Below are positions 14,763 through 23,543 of a DNA stretch of 64,000 nucleotides, in pieces (within the stretch, counting starts at the first letter, position 1; every line of letters starts with the position of its first letter). Made by a program: the position numbers and the translations under genes. The stretch is from the NCBI RefSeq assembly GCF_047238125.1, contig NZ_JBDFMH010000004.1, forward strand, positions 1 to 64,000, given 5' to 3'. The stretch is from JBDFMH01 sp047238125 (GTDB lineage Bacteria > Pseudomonadota > Alphaproteobacteria > Sphingomonadales > Sphingomonadaceae). The notes below the pieces were generated by a model, which saw nothing but the letters and a program-made list of their open reading frames with translations, was not told the origin of the DNA and searched no databases.

Positions 14763-17420
14763 ATGAACGACCCTCAATCCCATTCCCACGCCGGGGGCTG
14801 CGGCTGCTCGAAGCCCACGCCCGCGCCCAAACCGGCTCGTGCTGCTGCGCCCTCGTCCTGTTGCGGGGGCGGCTCAGCCGCACCGGCTCCCGTCGAGCAC
14901 CATCACGCCAAGCCGGGGGGCTGCTGCTCGGGCGGCAAGGCAGGAAATACCGCCGAAATGGTCAAAGACCCTGTGTGCGGCATGGTGGTCGATCCCGTGA
15001 AATCACGGCATCATGCCGAGCATGAGGGGCGCGATTTTTACTTTTGCAGTGCCGGCTGTCGGGCCAAGTTCATCGCCGATCCCGATGCTTTCCTCGGCGC
15101 GCACGCTGGGCATCATCATGGCGACGCCGCGGCGACCGTAAAGGACCCGGTGTGCGGGATGACGGTCGATCCGGCGAAAACGGCGCACCATGCCGAGCAC
15201 GACGGCCACGCCTATTATTTCTGTAGCGCGGGGTGCCGGACGAAGTTCGTCGCCGACCCTGACGCTTATCTGAGCGGCAAGCCGCGTCCTGAGCCGATGG
15301 CGACGCCGGGTGCGATGTGGACGTGCCCGATGCACCCGGAAATCCGCCAGGAAGGGCCGGGAACCTGCCCGATCTGCGGCATGGCGCTCGAACCGGAAGA
15401 ACCGTCGCTCGATGATGCGCCCAACCCCGAGCTGGTCGATTTCACGCGTCGGCTGTGGGTGGCCGGCGTGCTCACCATCCCGCTGCTGGTCGTCTCGATG
15501 TTCGCCGAAATGCTCGGGCTGCATGTCGTCAGCCCGGCCGCGTCCCCTTGGGTCCAGCTCGCGCTCACCGCGCCGATCGTGCTGTGGGCGGGTGCGCCGT
15601 TCTTCGTGCGAGGGTGGCAGTCGCTCCGCACCCGCCACCTCAATATGTTCACCCTGATCGCGATCGGGGTGGGCGCGGCGTTCCTCTACAGCCTGGTCGC
15701 GACGCTAGCGCCGGGCATCTTCCCTGACACCTTCCGCACGCATGGCGGGATGGTGCCCGTCTATTATGAGGCGGCCGGCGTCGTCGTGGCGCTGGTGCTG
15801 CTCGGACAGGTGCTCGAACTGCGCGCCAGGGCGGCGACGGGGCGCGCGATCCGCGCGCTCATGGACTTGGCCCCCAAGACGGCGCGCCGGTTGCGCTCGG
15901 ACGGCTCTGAGGAAGAAGTCGGCCTTGCCGACGTGGCCGCGGGCGATCGGCTGCGGGTCCGCCCTGGCGAAGCCATCCCGGTCGATGGCGTCGTGGTCGA
16001 GGGCCGGTCCTCGGTCGATGAGTCCATGCTCACCGGGGAGCCTGCGCCCGTCGTCAAGGAAGTCGACGCGCCCGTCACCGGGGGCACCGTCAATACGACG
16101 GGCAGCCTGGTCATGGAGGCGCGCGCGGTCGGCTCCGATACGATGCTCGCCCGCATCGTCCGGATGGTCGCGGAAGCGCAGCGCAGCCGTGCACCAATTC
16201 AGGCGGTCGCCGATCGCGTCTCGGGCTGGTTCGTCCCGCTGGTCGTGCTCATCTCGATCGCGACGTTCGTGATCTGGTCGCTGGTCGGCCCTGAGCCGCG
16301 CATGGGCCATGCCCTGCTCAATGCCATCGCCGTCCTGGTCATTGCCTGTCCCTGCGCCCTCGGGCTCGCCACGCCCATGTCGATCATGGTCGGCACGGGG
16401 CGCGGCGCGCACGCCGGCGTGCTGGTCAAAAATGCGGAGGCCCTGCAGGGGCTGGAGAAGGTCGATACGCTGGTCATCGACAAGACGGGCACGTTGACGG
16501 AAGGCAAGCCCAAGCTCGTCGCCATCGAGGCGACAGGCGCGATCGAGGAAGGCGAGCTGCTGGCGCTCGCCGCTGCGGTCGAGGCGCAATCCGAACACCC
16601 GCTCGCCCACGCGATCGTCACGGCCGCCAAGGAACGCGGAGTGCAGCTCGGCGCGGTCGCGGATTTCGCCTCGCAAACCGGGCTGGGTGTCAGCGCCACG
16701 GTGGAGGGCCGCCAGGTCGTGATCGGCAACGCCGCTCAATTGCGCCGGATCGGGGCCGATCCCGCTCCGCTCGAGAAAGCCGCCGACCGTCGCAGGCGCG
16801 AAGGGGCGGGCGTCATGCTGATCGCGGTCGACGGACAGCTCGCCGGCCTGGTCGCGGTCGCCGATCCGGTGCGTGACAGCGCTAGAGAGGCTATTGCCGC
16901 GCTCCGTAAGGAGGGGCTTCGGGTCGTGATGCTGACGGGCGATAATCGCACGACGGCCGATGCTGTCGCGCGCGCCGTGGGCGGGCTCGACGACGTGCGC
17001 GCCGATCTGCGACCTGAGGACAAGGCCCGGATCGTTGCCGAGCTGAAATCGAGCGGCGCGCGAGTGGCGATGGCTGGCGACGGCATCAACGACGCGCCGG
17101 CACTGGCGGCTGCCGATGTTGGCCTGGCGATGGGCACGGGCACGGACGTGGCAATCGAAAGCGCCGGGATGACGCTCACGCGCGGCGATCTCTCGGCGAT
17201 CGTGCGCGCCCGCAAGCTCGCGCACGCGACGATGCGGAATATCCGGCAAAACCTGTTCTTCTCGTTCCTGTTCAATGGGATCGGCGTGCCGATCGCGGCC
17301 GGCGTGCTCTACCCCGTCGCCGGCCTGTTGCTATCACCCATGCTAGCGGGCGCGGCAATGGCGCTCTCGTCCTTCACCGTCGTTCTGAACGCGCTGCGGC
17401 TCAACGCGGTGAAGCTGTGA
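14763..17420 (+). CDS. copA: Copper-exporting P1B-type ATPase with two YHS domains
   Basis: 885 residues. The cytosolic N-terminus has a Cys-rich start (GGCGCSKP, SCCGGG, GCCSGG), two YHS domains (KDPVCGMVVDP near residue 75 and KDPVCGMTVDP near 130) and a heavy-metal-binding domain (MWTCPMHPEI..CPICGM). Then come eight TM helices with CPCALGLATP in TM6, the phosphorylation site DKTGTLTEG, the TGE loop and GDGINDAPAL. CPC marks a Cu(I)/Ag(I) exporter. The start at 14763 is set by GAAGGAG 7 nt upstream. The stop overlaps the GTG of the CueR-like gene. The doubled YHS and Cys/His-rich head are more elaborate than in E. coli CopA. Confidence 0.94.
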   Translation: MNDPQSHSHAGGCGCSKPTPAPKPARAAAPSSCCGGGSAAPAPVEHHHAKPGGCCSGGKAGNTAEMVKDPVCGMVVDPVKSRHHAEHEGRDFYFCSAGCRAKFIADPDAFLGAHAGHHHGDAAATVKDPVCGMTVDPAKTAHHAEHDGHAYYFCSAGCRTKFVADPDAYLSGKPRPEPMATPGAMWTCPMHPEIRQEGPGTCPICGMALEPEEPSLDDAPNPELVDFTRRLWVAGVLTIPLLVVSMFAEMLGLHVVSPAASPWVQLALTAPIVLWAGAPFFVRGWQSLRTRHLNMFTLIAIGVGAAFLYSLVATLAPGIFPDTFRTHGGMVPVYYEAAGVVVALVLLGQVLELRARAATGRAIRALMDLAPKTARRLRSDGSEEEVGLADVAAGDRLRVRPGEAIPVDGVVVEGRSSVDESMLTGEPAPVVKEVDAPVTGGTVNTTGSLVMEARAVGSDTMLARIVRMVAEAQRSRAPIQAVADRVSGWFVPLVVLISIATFVIWSLVGPEPRMGHALLNAIAVLVIACPCALGLATPMSIMVGTGRGAHAGVLVKNAEALQGLEKVDTLVIDKTGTLTEGKPKLVAIEATGAIEEGELLALAAAVEAQSEHPLAHAIVTAAKERGVQLGAVADFASQTGLGVSATVEGRQVVIGNAAQLRRIGADPAPLEKAADRRRREGAGVMLIAVDGQLAGLVAVADPVRDSAREAIAALRKEGLRVVMLTGDNRTTADAVARAVGGLDDVRADLRPEDKARIVAELKSSGARVAMAGDGINDAPALAAADVGLAMGTGTDVAIESAGMTLTRGDLSAIVRARKLAHATMRNIRQNLFFSFLFNGIGVPIAAGVLYPVAGLLLSPMLAGAAMALSSFTVVLNALRLNAVKL

Positions 17421-17800
17421 ACATCGGGGCGGCGTCGGACGCCAGCGGCGTCTCCCAACGCATGATCCGTCATTACGAGAAGATCGGCCTGGTGCCCGCG
17501 CCGCCTCGGCGCGGGAGCTACCGGGACTATGATGACGCCGATGTTCACCGGCTGCGGTTCATCGCCAATGCGCGCGACTTGGGATTCCCGGTCGAGGAAA
17601 TCCGCACGCTGCTCGGTCTGTGGTCGGATCGCGGTCGGTCGAGCGCCGAAGTAAAGGCATTGGCGGAAGCGCGCGCTGCCGAGCTGGGTCGTAAGGTGCG
17701 TGCGCTGGAAGCTATGCGGCGCTCCCTTACGGGCCTCGCCCAGGCCTGCCACGGCGATGATCGGCCTGATTGCCCGATCATCGATCGGTTGGCTGAATAA
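17417..17800 (+). CDS. cueR: CueR-like MerR-family copper regulator
   Basis: 127 residues: winged helix at 1-70 (SQRMIRHYEKIGLVPAPPR), dimerisation helix, and a metal loop C111-x7-C119 (ACHGDDRPDCP). A serine near position 76, where divalent-metal MerR proteins carry Cys, agrees with Cu(I)/Ag(I) sensing. It starts at GTG 17417, overlapping the ATPase stop, so it is co-expressed with its presumed target from the promoter at 14708. Confidence 0.9.
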   Translation: MNIGAASDASGVSQRMIRHYEKIGLVPAPPRRGSYRDYDDADVHRLRFIANARDLGFPVEEIRTLLGLWSDRGRSSAEVKALAEARAAELGRKVRALEAMRRSLTGLAQACHGDDRPDCPIIDRLAE

Positions 17801-17810
17801 CCGGACGCCG

Positions 17811-18843
17811 TCAGCGGCTCCGGTCCTTATCGCGCGGCGCCTGCGTCGGGGACGCGCGGCTGATTTCGCCGTCCAGCGATCCGCCCGTCTTTATCCGATC
17901 GGCGAGGAGCTGGCGCGTCGACTCCCCGATGGTTCCCACCATGCGCGCGCTCTCGCCCCGATCGCGCGCGGTCTTCATGGCCGCGTCGACGATCGCCTGG
18001 GCGGGCGCGAGGCGGGGATCGGCTTGGTTCTTCTCCGCCGTGTTCTTCAGGAACAGCTCAGCAAGGCGCTCCTGGCCCGGAGAGTGGCCGGGGGGCAAGA
18101 TCGGCCGCTCCAGCGACCGCACGGCGCGCTGAAGCTGCGCCGGCTGCTGGCTGTTGATCTGGACGCCGAGCGCGGCGCCGATCTCCCGCACCCGCTCCAA
18201 TGGCGTCTGCTGGGGCGTCACGACGGCATCGACCTGACGAACGCCGAGATAGGTGAGAAGGTGCGATTGGTAAATCGGCCCCTTGGCGTGGCGGACATAG
18301 GCAAGTTCGGTGCGCGCGTTGGCGATGGCGGCGGGGCCGATCCGCGCCTCGGGCGCGAGGTCGCGCTTGATCGCCGCTGCCGAGAGGACCGCCGCCATGC
18401 CGCGATGGTCGCCGGTCAGGAAGGCGAAGCATTTTATAGACGAAGCTGACCGCCTGACCGAACCGGGCCGCGATTTCCTCGGCGTCCATGCCGGTGTCGC
18501 GGAGCGCCGCGAAGGCGCGGATGCTGTCTGCCGGGTGCATGTCCTCGCGCTGGAAGTTCTCCGCGAGCGACAGTTCGATGGCCTCTTCCTTGGTGCGAAC
18601 CTCGACGGGGAAGGTGTCGCTGTTCTTGATCCCCTTGCGCTTCGCCAGTTCCTTGAGGCCGCGATAGCGTCGCCCACCGGCGAACACATAGAACAGGCCC
18701 TCGTCCTCATAGGCGACAAGGTTCTGCAACAGGCCGTGTGCGGCGATGTCGTCGGCCATGCTCTCGACGGCAGACGGCTTCACGCGGCGCTGGTTGAGCG
18801 GGGAAAGGCGAAGCTGCGACAGCTTGACGGTGATGATACCCAT
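17811..18843 (-). pseudogene. Broken ParB-type partition protein gene
   Basis: The 5' half encodes a normal ParB N-domain (LRLSPLNQRRV, FYVFAGGRRYRGLKEL, LSLAENFQREDMHP and the helix-turn-helix AEEIAARFGQAVSFVYKMLRL). At about 18430 the reading jumps to another frame that continues with AFLTGDHRGMAAVL and about 200 further residues to the stop at 17811. The missing stretch between KMLRL and AFLTGDH corresponds to the piece that follows the HTH in ParB proteins, so a small deletion plus frameshift is the simplest reading. The start at 18843 has GGAG 7 nt upstream. The C-terminal part is not recognised. Probably non-functional. Confidence 0.7.
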
Positions 18844-18885
18844 GATGATGCTCCGTGATCTGTGTTTATTCGGATGGGGGAGGGG

Positions 18886-19077
18886 TCAGCCTTCGAGGCT
18901 CGCGAGTTCATCGAACTCGACCGATGCGCGCGTTGCGCCGTCGCCCGCGTAGGTCGCGCCGGTGCGGGGATAGAAGAACACGCGCTCGCCACGGCGGTAG
19001 GGGGTGCCGTCCGCGCTAGTCCCGTCCACCTTGGCCCGTTTCCAGTAGGGATCGCCCTTGTATCGGGTGTAAGCCAT
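18886..19077 (-). CDS. Small plasmid protein of unknown function
   Basis: 63 residues, basic and aromatic at the start (AYTRYKGDPYWKRAK), then GERVFFYPRTGATYAGDGA. It has a strong GGAGG Shine-Dalgarno and a conserved 5' leader shared with ardC. It lies 42 nt upstream of the broken parB on the same strand. No family recognised; the composition could suit a small nucleic-acid-binding or anti-restriction accessory protein, but this is a guess. Confidence 0.6.
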   Translation of the reverse strand: MAYTRYKGDPYWKRAKVDGTSADGTPYRRGERVFFYPRTGATYAGDGATRASVEFDELASLEG

Positions 19078-19272
19078 TCTCTTTCCTCCTTCTTCCTGCG
19101 GCTGAAAGCCGGTTGCCGCAGCAACCGGGTCTGCCTCTCCGGCGAGGAGCGGGACGGGGAGGGAGGAGGAAAATCGATGGCCTTGGCGCGGGCAGGCCGC
19201 CCTAGCGCGGCCGACGCCCCTTAGGGCGTCGGGTGCCGCGCTTGGCGGACCACACGGGGCCGTCTATTTTCC
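19078..19272 (-). ncRNA. Structured 5' leader, copy 1 (shared with ardC)
   Basis: In the transcript this leader has an outer stem between 19272-19258 and 19182-19168 (13 of 15 Watson-Crick pairs and one G-U), an internal hairpin at 19213-19230, and a perfect 8-bp stem with a 4-nt loop at 19109-19128, ending about 31 nt before the start codon. The same arrangement precedes ardC at 51958-52110, where two outer-stem pairs have changed on both sides. Could be a regulatory RNA or a DNA cruciform; function unknown. Confidence 0.6.
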
Positions 19273-19376
19273 TGCGGGAACGAAAGGGCAGCAGCCCTGG
19301 TGTTCCCCGCGCTGGCGGGCCTCCGGGGGAGGGCCGCGGCGCCGAGAACCGAGATCCGCGCATCTGCGCGGGCAGC

Positions 19377-19398
19377 AGGTGTGCCACGTGGCACACCT
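19377..19398. promoter_or_regulatory. Perfect 22-bp palindrome
   Basis: Half-site AGGTGTGCCAC followed directly by its complement, with no central gap. The 19.28-19.54 kb stretch has no gene; this palindrome looks like an operator of a homodimeric repressor (TetR or GntR style). No cognate regulator is identified. Confidence 0.55.
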
Positions 19399-19435
19399 CA
19401 CGCGAGGATCGTCACCCGTATGGGCCGAGACGCCG

Positions 19436-19477
19436 GCACGGTGGCTCGGTCGGCCGTTCGGCCGATAGAGCCGTGCC
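19436..19477. repeat. Long imperfect hairpin in the gene-free stretch
   Basis: GGCTCGGTCGGCCG (19443-19456), a TT loop and CGGCCGATAGAGCC (12 of 14 pairs), extended outwards by GGCAC/GTGCC with a 3-nt bulge. No T-run follows, so it is not a typical terminator. The remaining 19.28-19.54 kb shows no coding signal. Confidence 0.45.
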
Positions 19478-19538
19478 CGGCAGGGTCGCGCCCGCTTTGC
19501 TCGTGTCAGCCCGGCGCATCAATTAGCCGGGTTAGATA

Positions 19539-19946
19539 TTAGGTTAAGGCGCTGGCCCTGACCGACGTGAGCGCATCGATCAATTTGCATTCGGCGATCG
19601 TGGAGGCATCGCATTGGCTGCCCCATCGCACCAGCTCGCTTCGTAAGACGGTAAGGTCTGCCAGCTTGCGGTCGATTTCCTGGATGTGAAGTTCGGCTAT
19701 TGCATCGACCTCATCGCATGATCCCCGCGGATCGTCCGCAAGGCGGAGCAGGTCACGGACCTGATCGAGCGTGAAACCCAGGTCTCGTGCCCGCTTGATG
19801 AAGGAAAGTCGGTTTAGGTGCGTGCTGTTGTAGAGGCGGTAATTGCCTCCACTGCGCTCCGGCGGGGCGATCAACCCCTCTGTTTCGTAGAAGCGCACCG
19901 TCTCGATCTTGAGGCCGGTTTGCTTGGCGATCTCACCGATCTTCAT
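19539..19946 (-). CDS. CadR/PbrR-like MerR-family regulator
   Basis: 135 residues. MerR winged helix (KIETVRFYETEGLIAPPERS) plus the divalent-metal set C77, C112 and C120 (GSQCDASTIAEC), as in CadR/PbrR/ZntR regulators of Cd, Pb or Zn. It is divergent from a CDF transporter and czcCBA, and the 66-bp gap contains a MerR-type promoter. It should activate the rightward genes when bound to divalent metal; Cd/Zn is more likely than Pb given czcCBA. Confidence 0.88.
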   Translation of the reverse strand: MKIGEIAKQTGLKIETVRFYETEGLIAPPERSGGNYRLYNSTHLNRLSFIKRARDLGFTLDQVRDLLRLADDPRGSCDEVDAIAELHIQEIDRKLADLTVLRSELVRWGSQCDASTIAECKLIDALTSVRASALT

Positions 19947-19952
19947 AAGTGC

Positions 19953-19983
19953 TTGACCCTCTAGTGGGATGAGGGTTCATATA
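19953..19983 (+). promoter_or_regulatory. CadR-type promoter of the CDF-czcCBA operon
   Basis: TTGACC (19953-19958), 19 nt, CATATA (19978-19983). The inverted repeat ACCCTC/GAGGGT (19956-19961, 19971-19976) spans the spacer, as in cadR/pbr operators. Confidence 0.8.
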
Positions 19984-20012
19984 AGGGGTCCGAACGACGA
20001 ATCGAGTAGGAC

Positions 20013-20663
20013 ATGGCCGACCATTGTTGCTCAGCAAAGCGCGACACGATCGCTGAACTAGGCCGCAAGGCCAGCCAGCGGCGCGTGCTGATCGCGGTCA
20101 TGCTCATCAATCTTGCCATGTTCGTTGCCGAGTTCGGCGGCGGGCTTGTGGCCCGGTCGTCGGCGCTGATGGCAGATTCGGTCGACATGTTCGGCGACGC
20201 GGTCGTCTATGCGCTCAGTCTCTACGCGCTGAACCGCGGCGCCCGCTGGGAAGCGGGCGCGGCGCTCGCCAAGGGCGGCATCATCTTGGTCTTCGGTCTG
20301 GCGGTGATCGTGGAGATTGGCGATAAAATCGTGAACGGCGTGCCTCCGTCATCGTCGCTGATGCTGACCTTCGGCGGGATCGCGCTCGCCGCGAACCTCA
20401 TCTGTCTCGCGCTGCTGTGGCGGTTTCGGGCTGAGAATGTGAATATGTCGAGCACGTTCGAGTGCTCTCGCAACGATGTCGCCTCCAATATCGGCGTGCT
20501 GGTGGCGGCGGGTCTGGTCGGCCTAACCGGATCGGCCTGGCCCGACATCGCAATCGGCGGGATCATCGCCCTGATCTTCCTACGGTCCGCGTGGCGGGTG
20601 CTAGGTGAAGCGATCCCAGCATGGCGTGTCGCGAATGCACCGGCACGCGAGTTATTGCAATGA
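20013..20663 (+). CDS. Short CDF-family cation transporter
   Basis: 216 residues with six TM helices and no cytosolic C-terminal metal domain. It starts MADHCC, a possible metal-binding head. The TM2 site reads ADSVDMFGD; the TM5 site reads CSRNDVASN, where classical CzcD/YiiP proteins have HxxxD. It exports a divalent cation by proton antiport (family knowledge); the metal is uncertain (Zn/Cd/Co). First gene behind the CadR-type promoter, followed by a 4-nt overlap with the next gene. Confidence 0.85.
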   Translation: MADHCCSAKRDTIAELGRKASQRRVLIAVMLINLAMFVAEFGGGLVARSSALMADSVDMFGDAVVYALSLYALNRGARWEAGAALAKGGIILVFGLAVIVEIGDKIVNGVPPSSSLMLTFGGIALAANLICLALLWRFRAENVNMSSTFECSRNDVASNIGVLVAAGLVGLTGSAWPDIAIGGIIALIFLRSAWRVLGEAIPAWRVANAPARELLQ

Positions 20664-21025
20664 CATGGAAACGCTTCCGTGTTAGGGGCGGGTTCGTGCG
20701 AACCTTTTTGCCTCTCTTGACATACCTGATGCTGGTCTTGACCAGCTTCTCTGGTATGGCCCATGCCGCCGATCTGGCGGAGGGCAGTATCGCGGGCGTT
20801 GAGTTCACCATTCATACCGCTGGCGACATCGATGAGGTGCCATCGGATTCGGACAAGAACGTCCCGCACCATCATAATTATTGTCACGGACACGACGTCG
20901 GTGCGCCTATGCGCGCTACAATCGAACATGCGCGCGTCCTTACGGCACCCAAGCCGATAATCTCGGCTTCCGCGTCGCTCAATGGGCGCACCGGTATGGT
21001 CGATTTGAGGCCCCCCCAAGCCTGA
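20660..21025 (+). CDS. Exported His-containing protein at the head of czcCBA
   Basis: 121 residues. The ATG at 20660 overlaps the CDF stop. A membrane/signal segment (LPLLTYLMLVLTSFSGMAHA) ends at about residue 38; the mature part contains HHHNYCHGHD, a likely metal ligand cluster. Its position right before czcC recalls CzcI/CzcN-type small proteins (DUF2946-like), but sequence support for that family is weak from reading alone. Confidence 0.65.
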   Translation: MTWKRFRVRGGFVRTFLPLLTYLMLVLTSFSGMAHAADLAEGSIAGVEFTIHTAGDIDEVPSDSDKNVPHHHNYCHGHDVGAPMRATIEHARVLTAPKPIISASASLNGRTGMVDLRPPQA

Positions 21026-21084
21026 CGTCCGATTTGGGCGCGCGTTGGCGCGCCCTGTCGATTATCGTCAGGAGTTATATTTTC

Positions 21085-22362
21085 ATGCATCGTATCCTCG
21101 CGGCCATGCTGGCCGCAGCGTCGTGCGCCTCGATGGCGCAGGCGCAGGTCGGATCGTCTGCGCCTGTCGCGCAGGACGCGCCGGTTTACACGCTCGACCA
21201 GGCGGTCAGTGCCGCGGGCGGTTCGGCCCCTGCGGCGGACGCGGCCACAGCCGCAATTGAAGCAGCACGTGCCGGCCGCACTGTCGCGGGATTGCGGCCC
21301 AATCCAGTGGTCCAGGGTCAGGTTGAGAACGTCATCGGATCGGGACCATACCGGGGCGTTCGCAGCGCGGAATCCACGGTCGGCTTCGCAATCCCGATCG
21401 AGCTAGGCGGCAAGCGCGGCGCCCGCGTCGCCGTTGCCAATGCGCAATTGTCGCGGGCCGAGATCCAGGCTGCGATCATCGCCGCGGACGTTCGGCTTCA
21501 GGTGACGCAGCTTTATGTCGAAGCCGTCGCGGCAGATCGGCGTGTAGCAACAGCGCGCGACCAGGCCCGGATCGCCAGCGACGCACTGCGCGCCGCAAGC
21601 GTGCGAGTGCAGGCGGGACGTGCTTCCCCGCTGGAGCAACAACGCGCTGACGTCGCCCGCATCAATGCCGAAGCAAATGTGGAGCGGCAGCTTCGCTTAG
21701 CCGAGGCGGCTCGCGCCAATCTGGCGCGCCGGATCGCGCGACCGATTGACGGCGCGCTAGACGACACGTTGCTCGATCGTCTGCCCAACACGGGCGTCTA
21801 CGGACCGATAGCCCCTATAGACGCCGCCGGCACCTTGGCGCTGGCGGCAGCGAATGCGGATTTTACCATCGCCGAAGCCGGCGTGCGGCTCGCGCGCGCC
21901 AACCGGGTTCCTGATCTAAACGTCGGTCCTGCGATCCGCCGTTTGGAAGCGACGAATGACATGGCGGCGGTGTTCACCGTGTCGATCCCGATCCCGGTGT
22001 TCAACAATGGCCGCGCGGCCATCGCGCAGGCGACCGCGCAGCGGACGCAGGCGGATGCCCAGCGTCGCGTCACCGCGCTCGACATCGAGCAGGCGATCAC
22101 GGACGCGCAGGCGCAGGCGGCCAATGCCGCGACGACCGCGCGCGCCGCGTCGGGGCCGGCGCTGGCGGCCGCCCAGGAGGCCGCCCGCATTGCGCGGATC
22201 GGCTATCGGGAGGGCAAATTTGGCCAGCTCGAATTGCTCGATGCGGAGCGGACACTCGCTGAAACGCGGGTCGCCGCGATCGACGCGCTCGCAAACTACC
22301 AGAATGCCCGCGCGCAGGTGGAGCGACTGACCGCGCCTGCGCCCAATGGGGGAAATCAGTGA
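21085..22362 (+). CDS. czcC: Outer membrane channel CzcC
   Basis: 425 residues, signal peptide MHRILAAMLAAASCASMAQA, then two TolC repeats with long Ala/Arg helices; VGFAIPIELGGKRGARV and FTVSIPIPVFNNGRA are the typical strand-helix transitions. It forms the outer membrane duct of the CzcCBA pump. The start at 21085 is chosen for the signal peptide and CAGGAG 10 nt upstream; the open frame extends further 5' but overlaps the preceding gene. The stop overlaps the czcB start. Confidence 0.93.
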   Translation: MHRILAAMLAAASCASMAQAQVGSSAPVAQDAPVYTLDQAVSAAGGSAPAADAATAAIEAARAGRTVAGLRPNPVVQGQVENVIGSGPYRGVRSAESTVGFAIPIELGGKRGARVAVANAQLSRAEIQAAIIAADVRLQVTQLYVEAVAADRRVATARDQARIASDALRAASVRVQAGRASPLEQQRADVARINAEANVERQLRLAEAARANLARRIARPIDGALDDTLLDRLPNTGVYGPIAPIDAAGTLALAAANADFTIAEAGVRLARANRVPDLNVGPAIRRLEATNDMAAVFTVSIPIPVFNNGRAAIAQATAQRTQADAQRRVTALDIEQAITDAQAQAANAATTARAASGPALAAAQEAARIARIGYREGKFGQLELLDAERTLAETRVAAIDALANYQNARAQVERLTAPAPNGGNQ

Positions 22363-23540
22363 TGAAGAGCTATTATCTCGCGGGCGCAGCGTCGCTTGCC
22401 CTGCTGCTGGTTGCCTGTGGCGGCAAGGACGCCGGGAACGATGCAACCGCCACTGCCGCAGCCGGTAACGAAGCGGGAGCAGGCGCGGAAAAGGCTAGTG
22501 CCGAAGGCGGTCATGCCGATGAGGGTGTAGTCGTGTTGGGCGCCGACCAGATCGCCGCAGCGGGCGTGCAGGTTGGACGGCCGATCATCGGCGGGGCCGG
22601 GACGATCGAGCTGCCCGCAATCATCGAGGGTGATCCGCAGGGAACACAGGTTGTTTCCGCCGCGATCGCGGGTCGCGTGGTCGCGCTGACGCGCAACCTT
22701 GGGCAGTCGGTCGGTCGTGGCCAGACCATCGCAATTATTGAGAGCCGTGAGGCAGCGCAGATTAAGGGCGAGGTCGAAGCGGCGCGTGCGCGGCTCCAGC
22801 TCGCCAACTCGAATCTCGCGCGTGAACAGCGTCTGTTCGCCCAGCGTGTGTCGCCGGAACAGGATCTGATCGCGGCCCGTACGGCCGCGACGGAAGCACG
22901 GATCGCGCTGACACAGGCGCAAAGTACGGTATCGGCGGCAGGTGTCGGGGGAGCTGGTCTCAACCGGCTCGGCATCGCCGCGCCAATTTCAGGTCAGATC
23001 ATCGCGCGTCCCGTAACGCTGGGACAGACGGTGGCAGCGGATGCCGAGCTCTATCGCATTGCCAATTTGAGCCAGGTGTCGATTGCGCTCAACTTGAAGG
23101 CCGAAGATGCGGGCCGGGTTCGTCCCGGAAACTCAGTGCTGGTCAAGGCGGCGGGCCGTCAGGCAACCGCCCGCATCACCTTTGTGTCGCCGGCGCTCGA
23201 TCCGCAGACGCGCCTCGTGCCGGCGCTCGCCACGCTCGACAATCGCGGTGGCGAATGGCGAGTCGGTGAGCCTGTAACGGCAGCCGTCCAGCTCACGGGC
23301 AGCGGTGGCAGTGGAGCGATCCGCGTGCCGACGACGGCGGTCCAGAGTTTCGAGGGCAAGTCGGTCGTGTTCGTGCGCACGCCCACTGGCTTCAAGGCGA
23401 CCGCAGTCCAGCTCGGCGATGCATCGGGTGATACGGTCATCGTTCGGTCGGGACTCACCGGCAACGAACAGATCGCCACCACCGGAAGCTTCACGCTCAA
23501 GGCCGAAATCGGCAAGGGCGAAGCGAGCCACGAGGATTAA
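22362..23540 (+). CDS. czcB: RND periplasmic adaptor CzcB
   Basis: 392 residues. Lipoprotein-type signal (LALLLVACGG), an Ala/Glu-rich linker, then the HlyD/RND adaptor domains: barrel-sandwich (IAGRVVALTRNLGQSVGRGQ), alpha hairpin (about 125-185) and beta barrel (PISGQIIARPVTLGQTV). It links CzcA to CzcC in the periplasm. ATG 22362 overlaps the czcC stop. The C-terminus ends GEASHED. Confidence 0.93.
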   Translation: MKSYYLAGAASLALLLVACGGKDAGNDATATAAAGNEAGAGAEKASAEGGHADEGVVVLGADQIAAAGVQVGRPIIGGAGTIELPAIIEGDPQGTQVVSAAIAGRVVALTRNLGQSVGRGQTIAIIESREAAQIKGEVEAARARLQLANSNLAREQRLFAQRVSPEQDLIAARTAATEARIALTQAQSTVSAAGVGGAGLNRLGIAAPISGQIIARPVTLGQTVAADAELYRIANLSQVSIALNLKAEDAGRVRPGNSVLVKAAGRQATARITFVSPALDPQTRLVPALATLDNRGGEWRVGEPVTAAVQLTGSGGSGAIRVPTTAVQSFEGKSVVFVRTPTGFKATAVQLGDASGDTVIVRSGLTGNEQIATTGSFTLKAEIGKGEASHED

Positions 23541-23543
23541 ACC

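Noticed and set aside
15705..17249. 514-residue frame opposite the copper ATPase
   Set aside because: Arg/Asp/His-rich antisense frame typical of high-GC DNA; the ATPase motifs on the plus strand are unambiguous.
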